The translations under genes were made by a program, and so were the position numbers. From Desulforamulus aeronauticus DSM 10349 (GTDB lineage Bacteria > Bacillota > Desulfotomaculia > Desulfotomaculales > Desulfotomaculaceae): DNA of 64,000 nt. Positions within the stretch are counted from its first letter, which is position 1. Each line of letters begins with the position of its first letter. The notes beneath the pieces were generated by a model that worked only from the letters and a program-made list of their open reading frames with translations, did not search any database and was not told where the DNA came from. Below are positions 52,473-61,449 of the stretch, piece by piece. The stretch lies in assembly GCF_900142375.1 (NCBI RefSeq), contig NZ_FRAR01000020.1, positions 1 through 64,000 on the forward strand, given 5' to 3'.

Positions 52473-54689
52473 TTGTCAAAAAAGATGATTAGTGCCCTGA
52501 TGGCCAGCTGCTTATGCGGTGGGCTGATTCTAAGCCCACTGACCATGGCCGAAGCGGCCAAAGCCTCAGTAGCACCCATACCTTCGCCTAAAATAAACGG
52601 CGACCTTTCGCAGGCCAAGCTCCCCCTGGATCAGGCCATTACCAAAGCCAAAGAGATCTTTGCTATCAGTCCTACATACGAACAGTTTGAAAGCGGCATC
52701 AATACCTACGACGGTAGAACTGAATGGCAGCTTAATTGGACGAAGAATACCGAACCAAGGGGTAATATCTCGGTACGTATTAATGCCGTTACCGGGGAAA
52801 TCCTTGGTATGGATCGGTGGGAGGATCTGCCTCCCGGCCAAAGGTTCAGTGGCATACCCAAATATTCCTATGATGAAGGAGCAAAGGCAGCGACAGAGTG
52901 GGCTAAAAAATTAGTACCTGATTACATGGCCCAGGTTACGCTAACTCCCAATCAGGATAACCCCTTCTACGGTTTTGGAGAACGGGGTTCTGCGGAATAT
53001 TATTATAACTTTACCAGAGTCGTTAATGGTGTTTCCTTCCCCGAGCACAATATTAATGTACGTTTTAATGGGGATACCGGCCAGTTCGTGGGTTTCAACC
53101 TCCAATGGCAGGATCAGGTAAGCTTTCCCTCTCCCGCTGGTAAGATCTCCTCTGCCCAAGCTGAAAAGGTGTTTGGGGAAAATGTAGAATTAATCTATTT
53201 CCGGCCTCAAAGATCCGGGGCCAAGGATGCCCCGGTTAAGCTAGCGTACCGCATTAAAAAGGGAACCGGCCTGTTCATTGATGCCTTTAAGGGTGAAGTA
53301 ATCAACGATAGCGGTTACTCTTATTATGACCGTGCTATGGATGGTGCCGCTGGCATGGCCAACGCTGAGAAATCTGCAGTACAAGAACTTTCACCAGTGG
53401 AACAGGCAGATGTGGATAAATATAAGAACTTACTTAGTGCTGAGAAGGCTTTGGAACAGTTCAAGAAAATGATCCAAGTTCCTGCCGATTTAAAGCAAAC
53501 AGAAAGCCGCCTAACCCAGGATTATCAATACCCCGAACAGAAAATATGGAATTTTTACTGGAACGGTGAAAGCAGCACCTCCTATGAATCAATGAATGCC
53601 GGAGTGGATGCAGTTACCGGTGAGCTCATTTCTTTTAATAGATGGCAAAAAACACAGTACAACACGGTTGATCAAAAATCCCAGCTAACCCAGGAACAGG
53701 CCCAAAAAAAGGCAGAAGAGTTTATCAAGAAACAACAAACCACGCGGTCCGGCCAGATTAAACTAGCCAATGGTGGTCCTGACGAATATATGGAGAAAGG
53801 GAATCCTCGGAGTTATCACTTCTCTTACGACCGTTTAGTGAATAATATTCCCTTTATCAATAACGGGTTTGAGGTTCGGGTGGATGCCTTTACCGGGGAG
53901 ATTACCAGTTACCGTATGATTTGGTGGAACTTATCCTTCCCGAATACCCAAGGAAGCCTGGAGCAACCGAAAGCGGTAACGGCTTTCCTGGCTGATGGCG
54001 GGTTAAAACTAGAATATTTACGCCTCACTCGAGGGAAAAACGATGCTCCGTTAAATCTGGTCTACCGTTTAAAAAATGACGCTTCTACGATGTTGGATGC
54101 CAAGACCGGTCAACTCTTAGGCTGGAACGGCCAGCCTGTACCGCCGAAACAAACCAATGTGTTTACCGATATTGCCGGCAACCCCGCAGAGAACGATATC
54201 AACCTGCTGGCCAAAGCCAATATTGTAAAAAGTCAGGATGGCAAATTTTATCCAGACCGCAACATCAATAAGTTAGAGGCCTTGGAAATGTTAGTGGCCA
54301 GTCGTGGTTGGTACCAGGAACCCGTTTATCGGATCCTACAGGGAAAAGAAAAGGATGAACAGGTAAAGAGAGTTATCAGTGCAGCCATTAGCCTTGGCAT
54401 TATTGAACCCGGCGAGGACCAAAATTTAGAACAAGAACTTAGCCGCCTGGATTTAGCAAAACTGATGATCAATACGCTGGATTATGATGGAGTAGCTAAA
54501 TTGCCTCAGATTTATCAACTAAAATCAAAGGATGCCGAAGTAGTACCAGCTGAATGGAAGGGCTATGCTGCCTTAAGTTTGGGGCTTGGTTTACAGAACG
54601 AACTACAGGCTAACTACGAGCCTACCCAGAAGGTAACAAGGGGAGCCGCTGCCACCTCTTTGGTTCATATGTTACAAGTGAAAAAGTAA
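52473..54689 (+). CDS. Secreted YcdB/YcdC-repeat protein with C-terminal SLH domains
   Basis: 738 residues, TTG start behind AAGGAGTGTGTTCC. Signal peptide (MISALMASCLCGGLILSP, cleavage near MAEAAKA). Two related PepSY/YcdB units follow: about 45-290 and 310-560, each with LxxAxxxAKE, YxYPEQKIWNFYW-like and GVDAVTGELISF / VNAVTGEILGMDRW segments. The C-terminal 170 residues hold SLH-like repeats (VFTDIAGNPAENDINLLAKANIV; PDRNINKLEALEMLVAS; VTRGAAATSLVHML). It is therefore anchored at the cell wall; the PepSY-type part may inhibit proteases or bind ligands (family-level inference). Confidence 0.85.
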   Translation: MSKKMISALMASCLCGGLILSPLTMAEAAKASVAPIPSPKINGDLSQAKLPLDQAITKAKEIFAISPTYEQFESGINTYDGRTEWQLNWTKNTEPRGNISVRINAVTGEILGMDRWEDLPPGQRFSGIPKYSYDEGAKAATEWAKKLVPDYMAQVTLTPNQDNPFYGFGERGSAEYYYNFTRVVNGVSFPEHNINVRFNGDTGQFVGFNLQWQDQVSFPSPAGKISSAQAEKVFGENVELIYFRPQRSGAKDAPVKLAYRIKKGTGLFIDAFKGEVINDSGYSYYDRAMDGAAGMANAEKSAVQELSPVEQADVDKYKNLLSAEKALEQFKKMIQVPADLKQTESRLTQDYQYPEQKIWNFYWNGESSTSYESMNAGVDAVTGELISFNRWQKTQYNTVDQKSQLTQEQAQKKAEEFIKKQQTTRSGQIKLANGGPDEYMEKGNPRSYHFSYDRLVNNIPFINNGFEVRVDAFTGEITSYRMIWWNLSFPNTQGSLEQPKAVTAFLADGGLKLEYLRLTRGKNDAPLNLVYRLKNDASTMLDAKTGQLLGWNGQPVPPKQTNVFTDIAGNPAENDINLLAKANIVKSQDGKFYPDRNINKLEALEMLVASRGWYQEPVYRILQGKEKDEQVKRVISAAISLGIIEPGEDQNLEQELSRLDLAKLMINTLDYDGVAKLPQIYQLKSKDAEVVPAEWKGYAALSLGLGLQNELQANYEPTQKVTRGAAATSLVHMLQVKK

Positions 54690-54696
54690 GCAGAAC

Positions 54697-54724
54697 AAAG
54701 TACCTGTCTTGGCAGGTACTTTCC
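54697..54724 (+). terminator. Terminator of the YcdB/SLH gene
   Basis: Perfect 10-bp stem AAAGTACCTG / CAGGTACTTT, 6-base loop, short pyrimidine tail. Confidence 0.75.
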
Positions 54725-54800
54725 CTATGCCAATCAGGAGAATATAAAATTTCTGATTGGCATAGGGAAAACGTAAGACTTGGCAGAGGCCAAGTTTTTC
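54721..54800. repeat. Two further consecutive hairpins
   Basis: A 17-bp perfect inverted repeat (TTCCCTATGCCAATCAG / CTGATTGGCATAGGGAA, 54721-54769) is followed by CTTGGC-AGAG-GCCAAG plus TTTTT (54779-54799), a terminator shape. With the previous terminator three hairpins stand in a row in 104 bases. Confidence 0.7.
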
Positions 54801-54885
54801 TTACTTGGTAATTTTGCAGCAAAGGGACAATTTCTGCAACGGCGACACATAGAATATACAAATTCTCTTTACGAGGAGGAAAAGT

Positions 54886-55767
54886 ATGTCGCCAGTTTCC
54901 ATTATTATCCCGTGTAAAAATGAAGGGAAATTTATCAAACAAACGATAGAATCCATCCTGGACACTCCCTGTCAATTACCCTATGATATTATCGTGGTTA
55001 ACGACGGCTCCACCGATGGCTGTTGCACTTTTTTACAGGGTAGTCACCGCAAATCTCTGTCTAAGGTTAAACTTGTTAATACCACCGGCCTTGGTTCTGC
55101 TAACGCCAGAAATTTAGGGGTTCAGCAATCAGCCGGGGAGATCTTGGTATTTTGCGATGCCCATATAACCGTAGAACAGGATTGGCTGGAGATTCTTATC
55201 GAAGGATTGTTAGAAGGGGGAGCGGGGGCAGTATCGCCGGGTATCTCCAATATGGAGGTTAGGCACGCTGTTGGCTATGGCATGACCTGGGGGGAGCATT
55301 TAGAAATAGAGTGGCTTGAGAGCACCGGCGATGTGGCAGAAGTGCCGATTGCACCGGGTGGCTGTGTAGCAGTCAAGCGTGAAGTCTTTCAAGATGTGGG
55401 TGGCTTTGAAAGGGGATTTCAAGTATATGGCCATGAAGATGCCGAATTTTCCCTCAAGCTTTGGTTATTTGGTTACCGGGTTGAAGTGAATCCTTCGGTG
55501 GTAATTCAGCATCATTTTCGCAGCCACCACCCCTATGAAATATCGATGGACCAATATGCCCATAATGCTCTGCGGATGGCCATGAGCCACTTCAGTGCAA
55601 CCCGGCTAGGGAAGGTTATTGCCCTATATAGTTATTTAGAAGACATAGAACAATTGGTGTCTCAATTAGTTTTAGAGAGTGATGTTCTGGAGCAGCGCCG
55701 GCAATATTTGAAGCGCCGTAAATATGATGATGACTGGTTTATGGATAAATTTCAAATTCCTTTTTAA
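54886..55767 (+). CDS. Family-2 glycosyltransferase
   Basis: 293 residues, ATG behind GAGGAGGAAAAGT. GT-A fold: VSIIIPCKNEGKFIKQTIESIL, DIIVVNDGSTDGCC, ARNLGVQQSAGEILVFCDAHI (DxD-type metal motif), APGGCVAVKREVFQDVGGF, YGHEDAEFSLKLWLFGYR, similar to polypeptide-GalNAc/chondroitin-type GT2 enzymes. The C-terminal 50 residues are charged. No membrane segment. Acceptor unknown; the neighbouring SLH protein suggests a surface glycan role only by position. Confidence 0.85.
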   Translation: MSPVSIIIPCKNEGKFIKQTIESILDTPCQLPYDIIVVNDGSTDGCCTFLQGSHRKSLSKVKLVNTTGLGSANARNLGVQQSAGEILVFCDAHITVEQDWLEILIEGLLEGGAGAVSPGISNMEVRHAVGYGMTWGEHLEIEWLESTGDVAEVPIAPGGCVAVKREVFQDVGGFERGFQVYGHEDAEFSLKLWLFGYRVEVNPSVVIQHHFRSHHPYEISMDQYAHNALRMAMSHFSATRLGKVIALYSYLEDIEQLVSQLVLESDVLEQRRQYLKRRKYDDDWFMDKFQIPF

Positions 55768-55869
55768 GCCAGTTGACAATCCTAATTTGGGCGGGATAAG
55801 ATAAGCTAGATACCAAAAAATGGTGGTTAGGATAAGCTTAGTTAACACCAATTGTAGGGGGTCTGAAAA

Positions 55870-56625
55870 ATGAGATTTTTTAGTATCAGTGATCTACATC
55901 TTTCTTTTAGCAAACCGGTAGACCCCCTGAATTGGCAATCGGTTGAACTCCACAAGCCCATGGATATTTTCAATCAAGAGTGGCACAATCACTATCAAAA
56001 GATTTACGATAATTGGATAGCCCAAGTGCAGCCGGGGGATATTGTGCTGATGCCCGGTGATATTTCCTGGGCCACCCGCCTGGAGGAAGCTCGGTATGAT
56101 CTGGATTTTCTAGGTCTACTGCCGGGGACTATTTACGCTGTGCCTGGTAACCATGATTACTGGTGGCAGGGTATCTCAAAGACGCGCCAGTTTGTACCGG
56201 AAAATATGAAGCTAATTCAAAATGATAGTGCCCTGGTGGGGGAAATTGCCCTTTGCGGTAGCCGGGGTTGGACTTGCCCCAACAGTCATCAATTCACAGC
56301 AGAAGATGAAAAGATTTACAAAAGAGAATTAATTCGTTTGGAAAACTCTCTCCGCAGTGTTGCTAAAAGTGCTGTTGAAATTATTGTTATGATGCATTTT
56401 ATGCCCACCAATGAGGTTCATGAATGCTCCGGTTTCATCGAACTACTCTGCGATTATAAAGTAGGGCGGGTGGTCTACGGCCACTTACATGATCGGGCTA
56501 GAAACTACCGATTACCCGATGAACTATGGGGAATTAAATTTCACCTAGTTAGCGCAGATTATGTTAATTTTTCGCCAATAATCCTGCTGGAAAATAATTT
56601 GACAAAACTCTCAAATAATAGTTGA
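55870..56625 (+). CDS. Calcineurin-like metallophosphoesterase
   Basis: 251 residues, ATG behind TAGGGGGTCTGAAAA. The five metal motifs are visible: ISDLHLS (DxH), GDIVLMPGDISWA (GDxx), VPGNHDYWW (GNHD), MMHFMPT (H), and VYGHLHD (GHxH). The family contains many phosphodiesterases and phosphatases of unknown substrate, as here. Cytosolic, no signal peptide. Confidence 0.88.
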   Translation: MRFFSISDLHLSFSKPVDPLNWQSVELHKPMDIFNQEWHNHYQKIYDNWIAQVQPGDIVLMPGDISWATRLEEARYDLDFLGLLPGTIYAVPGNHDYWWQGISKTRQFVPENMKLIQNDSALVGEIALCGSRGWTCPNSHQFTAEDEKIYKRELIRLENSLRSVAKSAVEIIVMMHFMPTNEVHECSGFIELLCDYKVGRVVYGHLHDRARNYRLPDELWGIKFHLVSADYVNFSPIILLENNLTKLSNNS

Positions 56626-56712
56626 AAAAATTGTTTGAATTATTTATAGTTTTGTCACAACAGTAGGTTAAATATTTCACAAAGTTTTAGTAAGGGGGAG
56701 GGGGAAGGTGCT

Positions 56713-58275
56713 ATGAGTTTTAAATTAACTACCCGGATTGCTCTAGGCTATTGTCTAGTCCTTGTATTGACAGGACTTTTAGCTGGTATCATGATCTATA
56801 AGGTAAATGCTATTACCACGGAGATTGATGGTTTACAAAAACATAATGTACGTACCATGGAAGGTATAGCCATCTCCATGTACGTAGAAGAACAATCATC
56901 CCTCATTAAGGAATACTTACTAAGCGGCAACCAAGTGGCTAAGGCAGATGTGGAAAGCAAAATTAAAGAAGCTTTGCAACATGAAGAGGAGTTAATTAAG
57001 CTTACCCGACAAAAGATAAACTTGGATCGAATTACCCATGTGCGAGACTTAAATAAACAAATGGAAGAAATTTTTCAAAAAGATATTGTTCCATTGGTGG
57101 AGCAAGGGAACATAGAAGAAGCACGTACGATAAAAAAGACATCCTTTGACCCTTTAGCCAAAGAATTGAAACAAGCGGTTACAGAGTATGTAGAGTATAA
57201 AAAATGGGAAAGCAGGAATGCCGAGGCATTAGCTATGAAAGTAAGCCAAGAAGCCAAACAAGTTGCGGGTATCTTTGGCCTACTGGCTTTAGTCTTAGGA
57301 ATCCTACTCAGCCTACTGTCTTCCCGGGCTGTCACCAAACCCATTAAGGGGCTGGTGCAGGAAACTTTGGTGGTGTCTGAAGGAGATCTTACCCAGAAAA
57401 TTGAAGTTAGGGGTAACGATGAACTGGCTCAACTGGCACAGGCCTTTAACAAAATGATAGGCAATTTGCATCAGATGGCTAAAGCAGTGGTAGAAAAAAG
57501 CGGTAGTTTGGCAGACCATAGCCAGCAATTATCTGCCGCCAGCCAGGAAGTAAGCGCTGCGGTGCAGGAAATTACCAGTACCACTACCGAACTGGCCAGT
57601 GCAGCCACTGAAGAAGCAGCAGCAGCAACCAATGCTGTTGAAGTTTCCCGTGATGTGGAGCATTCGGCAAAGATAGGTAATCAGGCCGTTAAGCAAGCTG
57701 TGGAAAAAATGAGCTCCATTGTGATGCGAGTGGATAAGAGTTCCGGGCAGGTATCGCGGTTAGGTGAAAGATCCCGTGATATTGGTAAAATATCGGAGGT
57801 TATTACCGGCATAGCCGATCAAACGAATCTGTTGGCCCTTAACGCAGCCATTGAAGCTGCCAGAGCCGGCGAGCAGGGTAAGGGCTTTGCTGTGGTGGCG
57901 GAGGAAGTAAGGAAATTGGCTGAACAATCCTCCCAGGCAGCCAGGGAAATTGGCACTATCATTAAACAAATTCAGCAGGAAACTGCGCAGGCAGTACAGG
58001 ATATGAACCTAGGCGTACAGGAAGTTCACGAAGGTACCCAAGTAGTTCAGACCGCCGGGCAGGCCCTACAAGAAATCTTAGAGCAAGTTCAACACACGGT
58101 AAGTATTATAGATGAAATTGCCAAAGGGGCAGAGATGAACAGCCAAGGTACTCAAAATCTGGCAGCCGCCACAGAGCAGGCCAGTGCCTCGGTACAGCAA
58201 ATTGCCAGTGCCTCGCAAGATCTGGCCAAGATGGGAGGGCAATTCCAAAGTCTGGTTATTCATTTAAAAGTATAG
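56713..58275 (+). CDS. Methyl-accepting chemotaxis protein
   Basis: 520 residues, ATG behind GGGGGAGGGGGAAGGTGCT. TM1 (8-28), a four-helix-bundle sensor of about 160 residues ([18 protein letters not shown]), TM2 (about 187-207), HAMP domain ([27 protein letters not shown]), and a long signalling coil ending with the CheA/CheW-binding tip [45 protein letters not shown] (about 360-405). A chemoreceptor for an unknown ligand; no che genes are in the window. Confidence 0.93.
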   Translation: MSFKLTTRIALGYCLVLVLTGLLAGIMIYKVNAITTEIDGLQKHNVRTMEGIAISMYVEEQSSLIKEYLLSGNQVAKADVESKIKEALQHEEELIKLTRQKINLDRITHVRDLNKQMEEIFQKDIVPLVEQGNIEEARTIKKTSFDPLAKELKQAVTEYVEYKKWESRNAEALAMKVSQEAKQVAGIFGLLALVLGILLSLLSSRAVTKPIKGLVQETLVVSEGDLTQKIEVRGNDELAQLAQAFNKMIGNLHQMAKAVVEKSGSLADHSQQLSAASQEVSAAVQEITSTTTELASAATEEAAAATNAVEVSRDVEHSAKIGNQAVKQAVEKMSSIVMRVDKSSGQVSRLGERSRDIGKISEVITGIADQTNLLALNAAIEAARAGEQGKGFAVVAEEVRKLAEQSSQAAREIGTIIKQIQQETAQAVQDMNLGVQEVHEGTQVVQTAGQALQEILEQVQHTVSIIDEIAKGAEMNSQGTQNLAAATEQASASVQQIASASQDLAKMGGQFQSLVIHLKV

Positions 58276-58477
58276 TTATTTAGAGAAACGAAGCCTCCGC
58301 CAAGTTTTTAGATGTACCCTACCCGGGTATAAGTCGGCGGAGGTTTCGCTTGCGCTGACAACTAATTCACAACATCGTTTCAGTGTGCAACGGCTCCTTT
58401 TATAACGTAAAGATATTATTGTAATGTTTTGCAACAACCGTTAAAATTTTAATAGTAGATTCCCTGGGAGGAGTTCT
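58276..58477. repeat. Intergenic hairpin and partial repeat copy C
   Basis: CGAAGCCTCCGCC / GGCGGAGGTTTCG (58289-58301 and 58336-58348) form a long stem around ACCCTACCCGGGT; no T-run follows. From 58368 to 58404 CACAACATCG, TTTCAGTGTGCAA and CTCCTTTTAT match the right end of repeat copies A and B. Confidence 0.55.
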
Positions 58478-59506
58478 TTGCCAAATATGAGTTATAGTAA
58501 AATTCCCCAGTTAGCTAATTTCACCAAAATGATTATGGCATCATCCGATGATTTAATCACTGTCGTTGATAAGCAGGGGATCATTATTGCCATGAATCCG
58601 GCCGTCGGCCGACTTCTGCGTGTAAATGTAGAGAAACTAATTGGTTTGCCAATTATTCAGACGGTTTACCAGGGGAGAAAGTTTGATTACCAGGGTAAAT
58701 ACCTAAGCCCAATCATAGAAACCTTAGAGACAGGCAGAGAGTTTAAGGATAAAGAGGTTGGTATTCAGGCCCCTTTACTGCTAAGTGATTTTATCTGTCG
58801 TACTACCACGGGCATTCTTCGGGACAGCTCAGGGAAATTGGCTGGCGTTTATTGCTATGATAAAGACATTACCAAGTGCCGCAGCTTGGAACGGAAAAAT
58901 GAAAACTTACTCGATAAAATCAATACACAGCAACTTCAGACGGTGTTGGCCTTTTCAGAGGCCATTGGGGCCAGAGATGATTACACCAGGGGCCATTCGG
59001 AAAGGGTGGCAGAATATGCTCAAATGATTACGGCAGCTATGGGATTACAAGAGCTTAATGAGCTGGTTTATGTGGCCTCTCTGGTGCATGACGTGGGTAA
59101 AATCGGCATTCCGGAGCACATTCTAAACAAACCCGCAAGACTAAGCGAGGAGGAGTTCCAAAGGATCAAAGATCACCCGATAATCGGAGCCAATATCTTA
59201 AAACAAATAGATACTTTTTCATACCTAGTCTCTATTGTGCGTGCCCATCATGAGCGTTTTGATGGCAGCGGCTATCCAGACGGTCTAATTGCCGAGGAGA
59301 TCCCCTTGATCAGTAGAATTATCGCGGTGGCCGATGCCTTTGAAGCCATGACCTCGGATCGTAGTTATCGGGAGCGCTTTTCTATTGACTATGCGGTGGA
59401 GGAATTAAAGCGTTGTGCCGGTAGCCAATTTGACCCGAGGATTGTGAGTCATTTTGTTACGTTAGTTTGTGGTAATGGGTTGGAAAAAGGCTTTACGCAA
59501 CCATAG
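58478..59506 (+). CDS. PAS-domain HD-GYP phosphodiesterase
   Basis: 342 residues, TTG start behind GGGAGGAGTTCT (an ATG three codons on is possible). PAS domain (about 15-130: LITVVDKQGIIIAMNPAVGRLL, CYDKDITKCRSLERKNE), then HD-GYP: RGHSERVAEYAQMI, SLVHDVGKIGIPEHIL (HD), FQRIKDHPIIGANIL, RAHHERFDGSGYPDGL (GYP), VADAFEAMTSDRSY. HD-GYP proteins hydrolyse cyclic di-GMP; with the chemoreceptor upstream a motility/second-messenger role is plausible. The PAS domain has no seen cofactor residues. Confidence 0.92.
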   Translation: MPNMSYSKIPQLANFTKMIMASSDDLITVVDKQGIIIAMNPAVGRLLRVNVEKLIGLPIIQTVYQGRKFDYQGKYLSPIIETLETGREFKDKEVGIQAPLLLSDFICRTTTGILRDSSGKLAGVYCYDKDITKCRSLERKNENLLDKINTQQLQTVLAFSEAIGARDDYTRGHSERVAEYAQMITAAMGLQELNELVYVASLVHDVGKIGIPEHILNKPARLSEEEFQRIKDHPIIGANILKQIDTFSYLVSIVRAHHERFDGSGYPDGLIAEEIPLISRIIAVADAFEAMTSDRSYRERFSIDYAVEELKRCAGSQFDPRIVSHFVTLVCGNGLEKGFTQP

Positions 59507-59528
59507 GATAAATGATGCAGGGTATAAT

Positions 59529-59557
59529 AACCCACAGATCATAAGCTGTGGGTTTTA
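59529..59557 (+). terminator. Intrinsic terminator
   Basis: Perfect 9-bp stem AACCCACAG / CTGTGGGTT, 7-base loop, TTT tail, after the HD-GYP gene. Confidence 0.75.
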
Positions 59558-59597
59558 GAATGTGATACTACATATTGAATTTAGGAGGTTTTTGACC

Positions 59598-59990
59598 TTG
59601 GCCAAGAATGTTTATACGAAAGTACAAGAAATGCTTGATTTAAGAAAAATCAGTGTGGAGGAATTAGCCAAGAGGACCATGTTGGAGATTTCTGATATTG
59701 AAGGGTTGAAACAGTTTAATCCCAAAAAAGCTTCTCACCTTGCCATTGTACAAGCCATTTCCTTGGCTGTGGGCATCAATGTTTATTATTTCTTGGGGGA
59801 TGATGTGGTGGGTCCCAAACAAATTCTCTCCCGTCTGAATGTATTTGATCAGCAAAAGATAATGAACGGTGATTTAGCTCCTTTCCTTCGCATTAGTAAA
59901 GAGCAAGCTAAACGAGGTATCACTGACCAAGAACTGGATAGTTTAATTCAGGTAATGTTAGAACAAGAAAGACATCTGGACGCCAAATAA
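59598..59990 (+). CDS. HTH domain protein of XRE type
   Basis: 130 residues from TTG 59598, behind TTTAGGAGGTTTTTGACC; the in-frame codons upstream to 59562 lack a site. Residues 5-65 (KVQEMLDLRKISVEELAKRTMLEISDIEGLKQFNPKKASHLAIVQAISLAVGINVYYFLG) are a lambda-repressor-type HTH. The C-terminal part (QKIMNGDLAPFLRISKEQAKRGITDQELDSLIQVML) is an unrecognised helical region. Regulator of unknown target. Confidence 0.7.
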   Translation: MAKNVYTKVQEMLDLRKISVEELAKRTMLEISDIEGLKQFNPKKASHLAIVQAISLAVGINVYYFLGDDVVGPKQILSRLNVFDQQKIMNGDLAPFLRISKEQAKRGITDQELDSLIQVMLEQERHLDAK

Positions 59991-60022
59991 GCGAGGCCCT
60001 TACACCGTTGTAAGGGCTTCGC
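59991..60022. terminator. Bidirectional terminator
   Basis: GCGAGGCCCTTACA / TGTAAGGGCTTCGC stem with a 4-base loop and short T tail between the convergent HTH and DUF815 genes. Confidence 0.85.
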
Positions 60023-60027
60023 TACTT

Positions 60028-61386
60028 TTACAGATTTTCCAGGTTGTCCCGATCCTTTAGGTGATCGATAAACTGGCGGGCCGTACGTCCCGAACGTTCA
60101 TTATGCCAGAGAGTCCATTGAAGGGCCATTTTTTCTAAAGTCTCGGCATCTAGAGAGAGGTTTTCCTGCATGGCCAGTTCCCGAACAATCTTGAGAAAGG
60201 CTTCTTTATCTGGAGAAATAAAGGTAATTTTAAGGCCAAAGCGGTCTGCCAGAGAAAGTTTTTCCTGCATGGTATCGCCGGCGTGAACCTCTCCGTTATC
60301 CAACAGTCGATTTTCTCTTTCACCAAAGTATTCTTTAATCAGATTACGTTGGTTGGAAGTGACATAGATACACAAATTGGTCGAAGGTTGCTCCAGACTG
60401 CCTTCCAGTTGTGTTTTAAATTCTTTGTAATCGACCTCATTTTCTTCAAAGGAGAGGTCGTCGATAAAAATAATAAACTTTAAGGGCAGGGAACTTAAAT
60501 AGCCGGTTAATTCCTGCAATCCCTCCAGGTTTCTTCGGGGTACTTGGATCAGCCGTAATCCCTGGTTACCATACTCATGCAATAACGCTTTGACAGTGGA
60601 AGACTTGCCAGTACCTCGATCTCCATAAAGTATCAGATTATGGGCAGGACGACCCAGTAGTAGGCGTTCAGTATTATCTAGTACTTGATTTCTCTGCCGC
60701 TCATAACCAATAAGCTGATGTAAACGGATCGGATCTGGCTGGGCAATTCCCTTCAAGTTGTAGCCGTCGGCTTCGGCCTCATAACGGAATGCCCGGTATA
60801 AGGCAAACTGCCCGAAACCGTTAGAATGATAAAAATGAAGCAGGGCAGGTAACTGCTCACGCCAGTCGGCAGACTGTTGCAAGCGTTGCTTTAGCTCAAG
60901 AATTTGCTTGCCTGCCGGATGAGAGCAGTCCTTAGCAGAGGAAGCAGCCGTTGTACCTGGCAATTTAAATACACCGGGCAAGTTGCCAAAAATCCGGGCT
61001 AAGCCAGCGAAGCCCTCTTGGTAGAGTACCTGGAGTTGGTTTAAATCGTGCAGGCAGGCGGCAAGCCACAACTGGGGCATTTCCTCCTGAGCGGTAGCCT
61101 GCCGGGCAAACCAGTTATCATCAAATAAAAGCAAATTTATTAAATGATCTTGCCAAGGATCTCCGATAGCAGGCAGTGAGCTTTGAGTAGTACGCTGCAG
61201 CAGTAGGCCCAAAAGTCTATGGTATTCGGATACTAGATGAATTGGTGACTTCGGTTTTTCGTCGTTCATTGCCGCTATGATTTGCGTAAAGGATTGGCAT
61301 ACTTCATCCTGCTTAATCCCTTGAAAGAGCACTAAACTATTCAGTGCTTGGTAAATCTTGTCCAATGTACATTCTTCTGTAAACAT
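60028..61386 (-). CDS. DUF815 AAA+ ATPase
   Basis: 452 residues from ATG 61386 with GGAGGG six bases upstream (the ATG at 61392 abuts that site). The N-terminal 200 residues are helical without known motifs; the C-terminal half is the DUF815 ATPase: GYERQRNQVLDNTERLLLGRPAHNLILYGDRGTGKSSTVKALL (Walker A), FIIFIDDLSFEENE (Walker B), LCIYVTSNQRNLIKEYF (sensor), SLADRFGLKITFISPDKEAF. The function of the family is unknown; it is found widely in Firmicutes. Confidence 0.88.
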   Translation of the reverse strand: MFTEECTLDKIYQALNSLVLFQGIKQDEVCQSFTQIIAAMNDEKPKSPIHLVSEYHRLLGLLLQRTTQSSLPAIGDPWQDHLINLLLFDDNWFARQATAQEEMPQLWLAACLHDLNQLQVLYQEGFAGLARIFGNLPGVFKLPGTTAASSAKDCSHPAGKQILELKQRLQQSADWREQLPALLHFYHSNGFGQFALYRAFRYEAEADGYNLKGIAQPDPIRLHQLIGYERQRNQVLDNTERLLLGRPAHNLILYGDRGTGKSSTVKALLHEYGNQGLRLIQVPRRNLEGLQELTGYLSSLPLKFIIFIDDLSFEENEVDYKEFKTQLEGSLEQPSTNLCIYVTSNQRNLIKEYFGERENRLLDNGEVHAGDTMQEKLSLADRFGLKITFISPDKEAFLKIVRELAMQENLSLDAETLEKMALQWTLWHNERSGRTARQFIDHLKDRDNLENL

Positions 61387-61449
61387 TTCCATCCCTCCGG
61401 TTGACTGGTAACGAATAAATTCTACATTATTCGCACAAGCCCCTTCCGG

